Program-made: the position numbers and the translations under genes
Notes under the pieces: model-generated
Database searches by the model: none
The model's input: the letters and a program-made list of their open reading frames with translations, nothing else
Told to the model about the DNA's origin: nothing
Assembly: GCA_945787595.1 (NCBI GenBank)
Contig: CALZJV010000315.1
Coordinates: forward strand, 1 to 7,099
Direction of reading: 5' to 3'
Length of the DNA stretch: 7,099 nt
DNA from: an uncultured Desulfobacterales bacterium
GTDB taxonomy: Bacteria > Desulfobacterota > Desulfobacteria > Desulfobacterales > JAFDCJ01
Part shown: in pieces, positions 5,614 to 7,099 of the stretch
How the letters are laid out: every line of letters begins with the position of its first letter
How positions within the stretch are numbered: the first letter of the stretch is position 1

Positions 5614-6372
5614 TTAGCCTCCTTTGGGAACCTCCCATCTTTTTTGAATCCTATGCCCAATCCATTCCAATAACACTAAATACAATGAGGTGCATACCCC
5701 AATCAGAAAAAGCGCCACCAGAATCTTTGCCAGATCACTTTGGAACAGGGCAATACGAATGCTGTAACCGATACCGGCATCGGCGGCAATAAATTCCGCC
5801 ACAATCGTGCCGACCATTGCTAGGGTTGCACTGCCCACGATGACCGTTATCAGTTTATTGATGTTTTCAAATGCACGAATTTTGACTTGCAGCCACCATG
5901 TCATTCGCCGGGTGGATTCGAAAAAATGCTCGATTTCAGAAACAGGCTCGGAAAATATGCCGATAAATGAGAGCAGCAGGGGAAAGTAGCAGATCATGGC
6001 AGCGATCAACAACCGTGAAGAGAGTCCGTCGCCCAGCAAAATGAAAATAATCGGTGCCACTGCCACAATGGGATAGGCCTGAATATTATAGGCCGCTACC
6101 CGAATAAAAGACCCCACCCAGATCGTTAAGCGACCGATAACAGCGACCATGGTTGCTAGGCAGATCGACAGAATATGGCCGAGGATTGCAACCGAAAGCG
6201 TATTAACAACGGCCGTAAAATAAATCAGAAAGAATTGTCGGGCGGATTGCCAAATTTCGCCGGGACTGGGGATGACATAATCCGAAAGGTCCAAACTGTA
6301 TTTGATCATCAGTAACAGCGCCAGGCCTAAAACATATATGATAAAAAATTGATATATGCGCCTATGAAGCAT
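5614..6372 (-). CDS. ABC transporter permease, SsuC/TauC-type
   Basis: An inner-membrane subunit of 252 residues with about six hydrophobic helices, the normal size for this family. Family landmarks are VIPSPGEIWQSARQF (33-47), NTLSVAILGHILS (57-69), AYPIVAVAPIIFILLGDG (99-116) and VAEFIAADAGIGYSI (191-205). The cytoplasmic coupling loop is odd: where relatives have EAA, three more residues and a Gly, this one reads FFESTRRMTWWLQVKIRAFEN (150-170), with a Glu but no Ala pair and no Gly at the expected place. It still should dock the partner ATPase. The ATG at 6372 overlaps the ATPase stop by 11 bases and has GGAG 7 bases upstream within the ATPase gene, so translation is coupled. The AGGAGG site of the next gene lies in its own last codons. 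Confidence 0.92.
   Translation of the reverse strand: MLHRRIYQFFIIYVLGLALLLMIKYSLDLSDYVIPSPGEIWQSARQFFLIYFTAVVNTLSVAILGHILSICLATMVAVIGRLTIWVGSFIRVAAYNIQAYPIVAVAPIIFILLGDGLSSRLLIAAMICYFPLLLSFIGIFSEPVSEIEHFFESTRRMTWWLQVKIRAFENINKLITVIVGSATLAMVGTIVAEFIAADAGIGYSIRIALFQSDLAKILVALFLIGVCTSLYLVLLEWIGHRIQKRWEVPKGG
5618..5623 (-). promoter_or_regulatory. Ribosome binding site fixing the substrate-binding protein start
   Basis: A perfect AGGAGG on the minus strand, 5 bases before the ATG at 5612 and inside the last codons of the permease gene. It is the strongest site in the operon, fitting the usual need for the binding protein in excess over the membrane subunits. Confidence 0.85.
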
Positions 6373-7075
6373 TTACGATCTCCAGCATGGTTTGTTCAAG
6401 TGCGGTTTTATCCAGCTCCCGCTCCTTTACATGATTTTGACCGCAGATCGTAACTGCTTGAGGAACTTTATGGTGACTGCGCAGCACAAGGATTTGATCA
6501 CAGAATTTCGCCACTTCAACCACATTATGGGATATGTACAAAAAACAACGATTCGGAAACATCTCTTTTATTTTTTGAATGATTTTTTCTTTGGTGAGTT
6601 CGTCAACATTGGCCAGGCTTTCATCCATGATCAGTAGATCAAAATCCTGAAGCAGATAGCGAGTCAGGTTGGTGCGGTTTTGCTGTCCCAGCGATAGCTG
6701 CGCAAAACGGGATTCCATCAAGGCTTCAATTCCAAATGAGTTTATCAATTCGACAACGATAGATTTGTTGGAAGCGGGTGTGTTTAATTCCAGATGCTCT
6801 CGAACACTCGACCAACCCGGAAGTCTTTCTAAGTTATACGTATACAGGATACGATTCATCGCGTTGGTGGCTATCTCACCATGGAAGCCATTCATTTTGC
6901 CGCAAATCATTTTGGCCAGCGTAGTTTTGCCGACACCGGAAGGCCCGAACAGCGCATGGAAACCGGGAGCGGTAATAGCACAGGTCAGATTTTTAAATAC
7001 TTCGTTGCTGGAACCGGGATACTTGTAGTTGATATCTTTAAATTCAAGCTGCATTCGAATTTTGTTGCAAAACAT
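6362..7075 (-). CDS. ABC transporter ATPase, divergent SsuB/TauB-type
   Basis: The nucleotide-binding subunit powering the importer: 237 residues from the chosen start, near the usual 240-260. Walker A is GPSGVGKT (44-51). The signature is LSLGQ (127-131), with Leu for the first Gly. Walker B is LLIMDE (147-152) followed by Ser instead of Pro. The D-loop reads NVDE instead of SALD, and the switch His is His183 in YISHN. The Q-loop region, ILYTYNLERLPGWSS (76-90), lacks the Gln of relatives (typically FQE...LLPW). The catalytic Lys50, Asp151, Glu152 and His183 remain, so hydrolysis is probable. The start is uncertain: ATG 7075 has only a weak GGTGG upstream; ATG 7054 gives the more usual MQLEF beginning without a ribosome site; TTG 7087 is possible; and the frame is open to the window edge. 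It is the first gene of the visible operon, followed by the permease with an 11-base overlap. Confidence 0.88.
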   Translation of the reverse strand: MFCNKIRMQLEFKDINYKYPGSSNEVFKNLTCAITAPGFHALFGPSGVGKTTLAKMICGKMNGFHGEIATNAMNRILYTYNLERLPGWSSVREHLELNTPASNKSIVVELINSFGIEALMESRFAQLSLGQQNRTNLTRYLLQDFDLLIMDESLANVDELTKEKIIQKIKEMFPNRCFLYISHNVVEVAKFCDQILVLRSHHKVPQAVTICGQNHVKERELDKTALEQTMLEIVNAS

Positions 7076-7099
7076 TGTCGCCACCAAGACACCAAAACA

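Noticed and set aside
6669..7028. Plus-strand open frame opposite the ABC ATPase
   Set aside because: It lies fully across Walker A and signature coding sequence of the real gene, with no independent support.

Overview
The window looks like ordinary bacterial chromosome of moderate GC with AT-rich intergenic stretches. Protein style, strong AGGAGG-type ribosome sites and a REP/MITE-like spacer element would suit a Gram-negative anaerobe of the Desulfobacterota (former Deltaproteobacteria). That placement is inference from general impression; no marker gene is present to prove it. Every confident gene is on the minus strand, so the window reads biologically from right (7099) to left (1).

Right block (7075 to 4608): a three-gene ABC importer operon of the nitrate/sulfonate/taurine/thiamine-precursor class. 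The order is ATPase, inner-membrane permease, then exported NMT1/THI5-like substrate-binding protein. The genes are tightly packed (an 11-base overlap, then a 1-base gap), so they are probably translationally coupled. Its cargo cannot be read from sequence. The ATPase departs from the family in its Q-loop, signature and Walker B neighbourhood, and the permease has a degraded EAA loop. The operon may begin upstream of the window.

Middle (4607 to 3460): a roughly 140-base inverted-repeat element (4456-4593) built of ATTGAAG/CTTCAAT-type units around a small GC-rich hairpin; a DUF3783-type protein (3948-4373) that appears to hold two tandem copies of one fold unit; and an AT-rich gene-poor stretch (3522-3947) with a short direct repeat and a candidate 22-residue hydrophobic peptide on the plus strand.

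Left block (3534 to 1): a metal-homeostasis operon. A promoter with a perfect TTGACA -35 box carries two overlapping palindromes over its -10 region. It drives an ArsR/SmtB-family repressor whose alpha-3 cysteines and alpha-5 Asp/His/His/Glu set are both intact. Next come a P1B-type Zn/Cd/Pb-exporting ATPase and, 2 bases after it, a GufA-type ZIP transporter. A further reading frame starts in an ATGA overlap with the ZIP stop codon and leaves the window. The likely logic is that the sensor represses the operon until Zn(II), Cd(II) or Pb(II) binds, after which the exporter and the ZIP protein are made together. The pairing of an exporter with a ZIP protein, the double palindrome operator, the divergent ABC ATPase and the DUF3783 duplication deserve most attention. 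I found no convincing novel defence system, CRISPR array, phage module, tRNA or rRNA.
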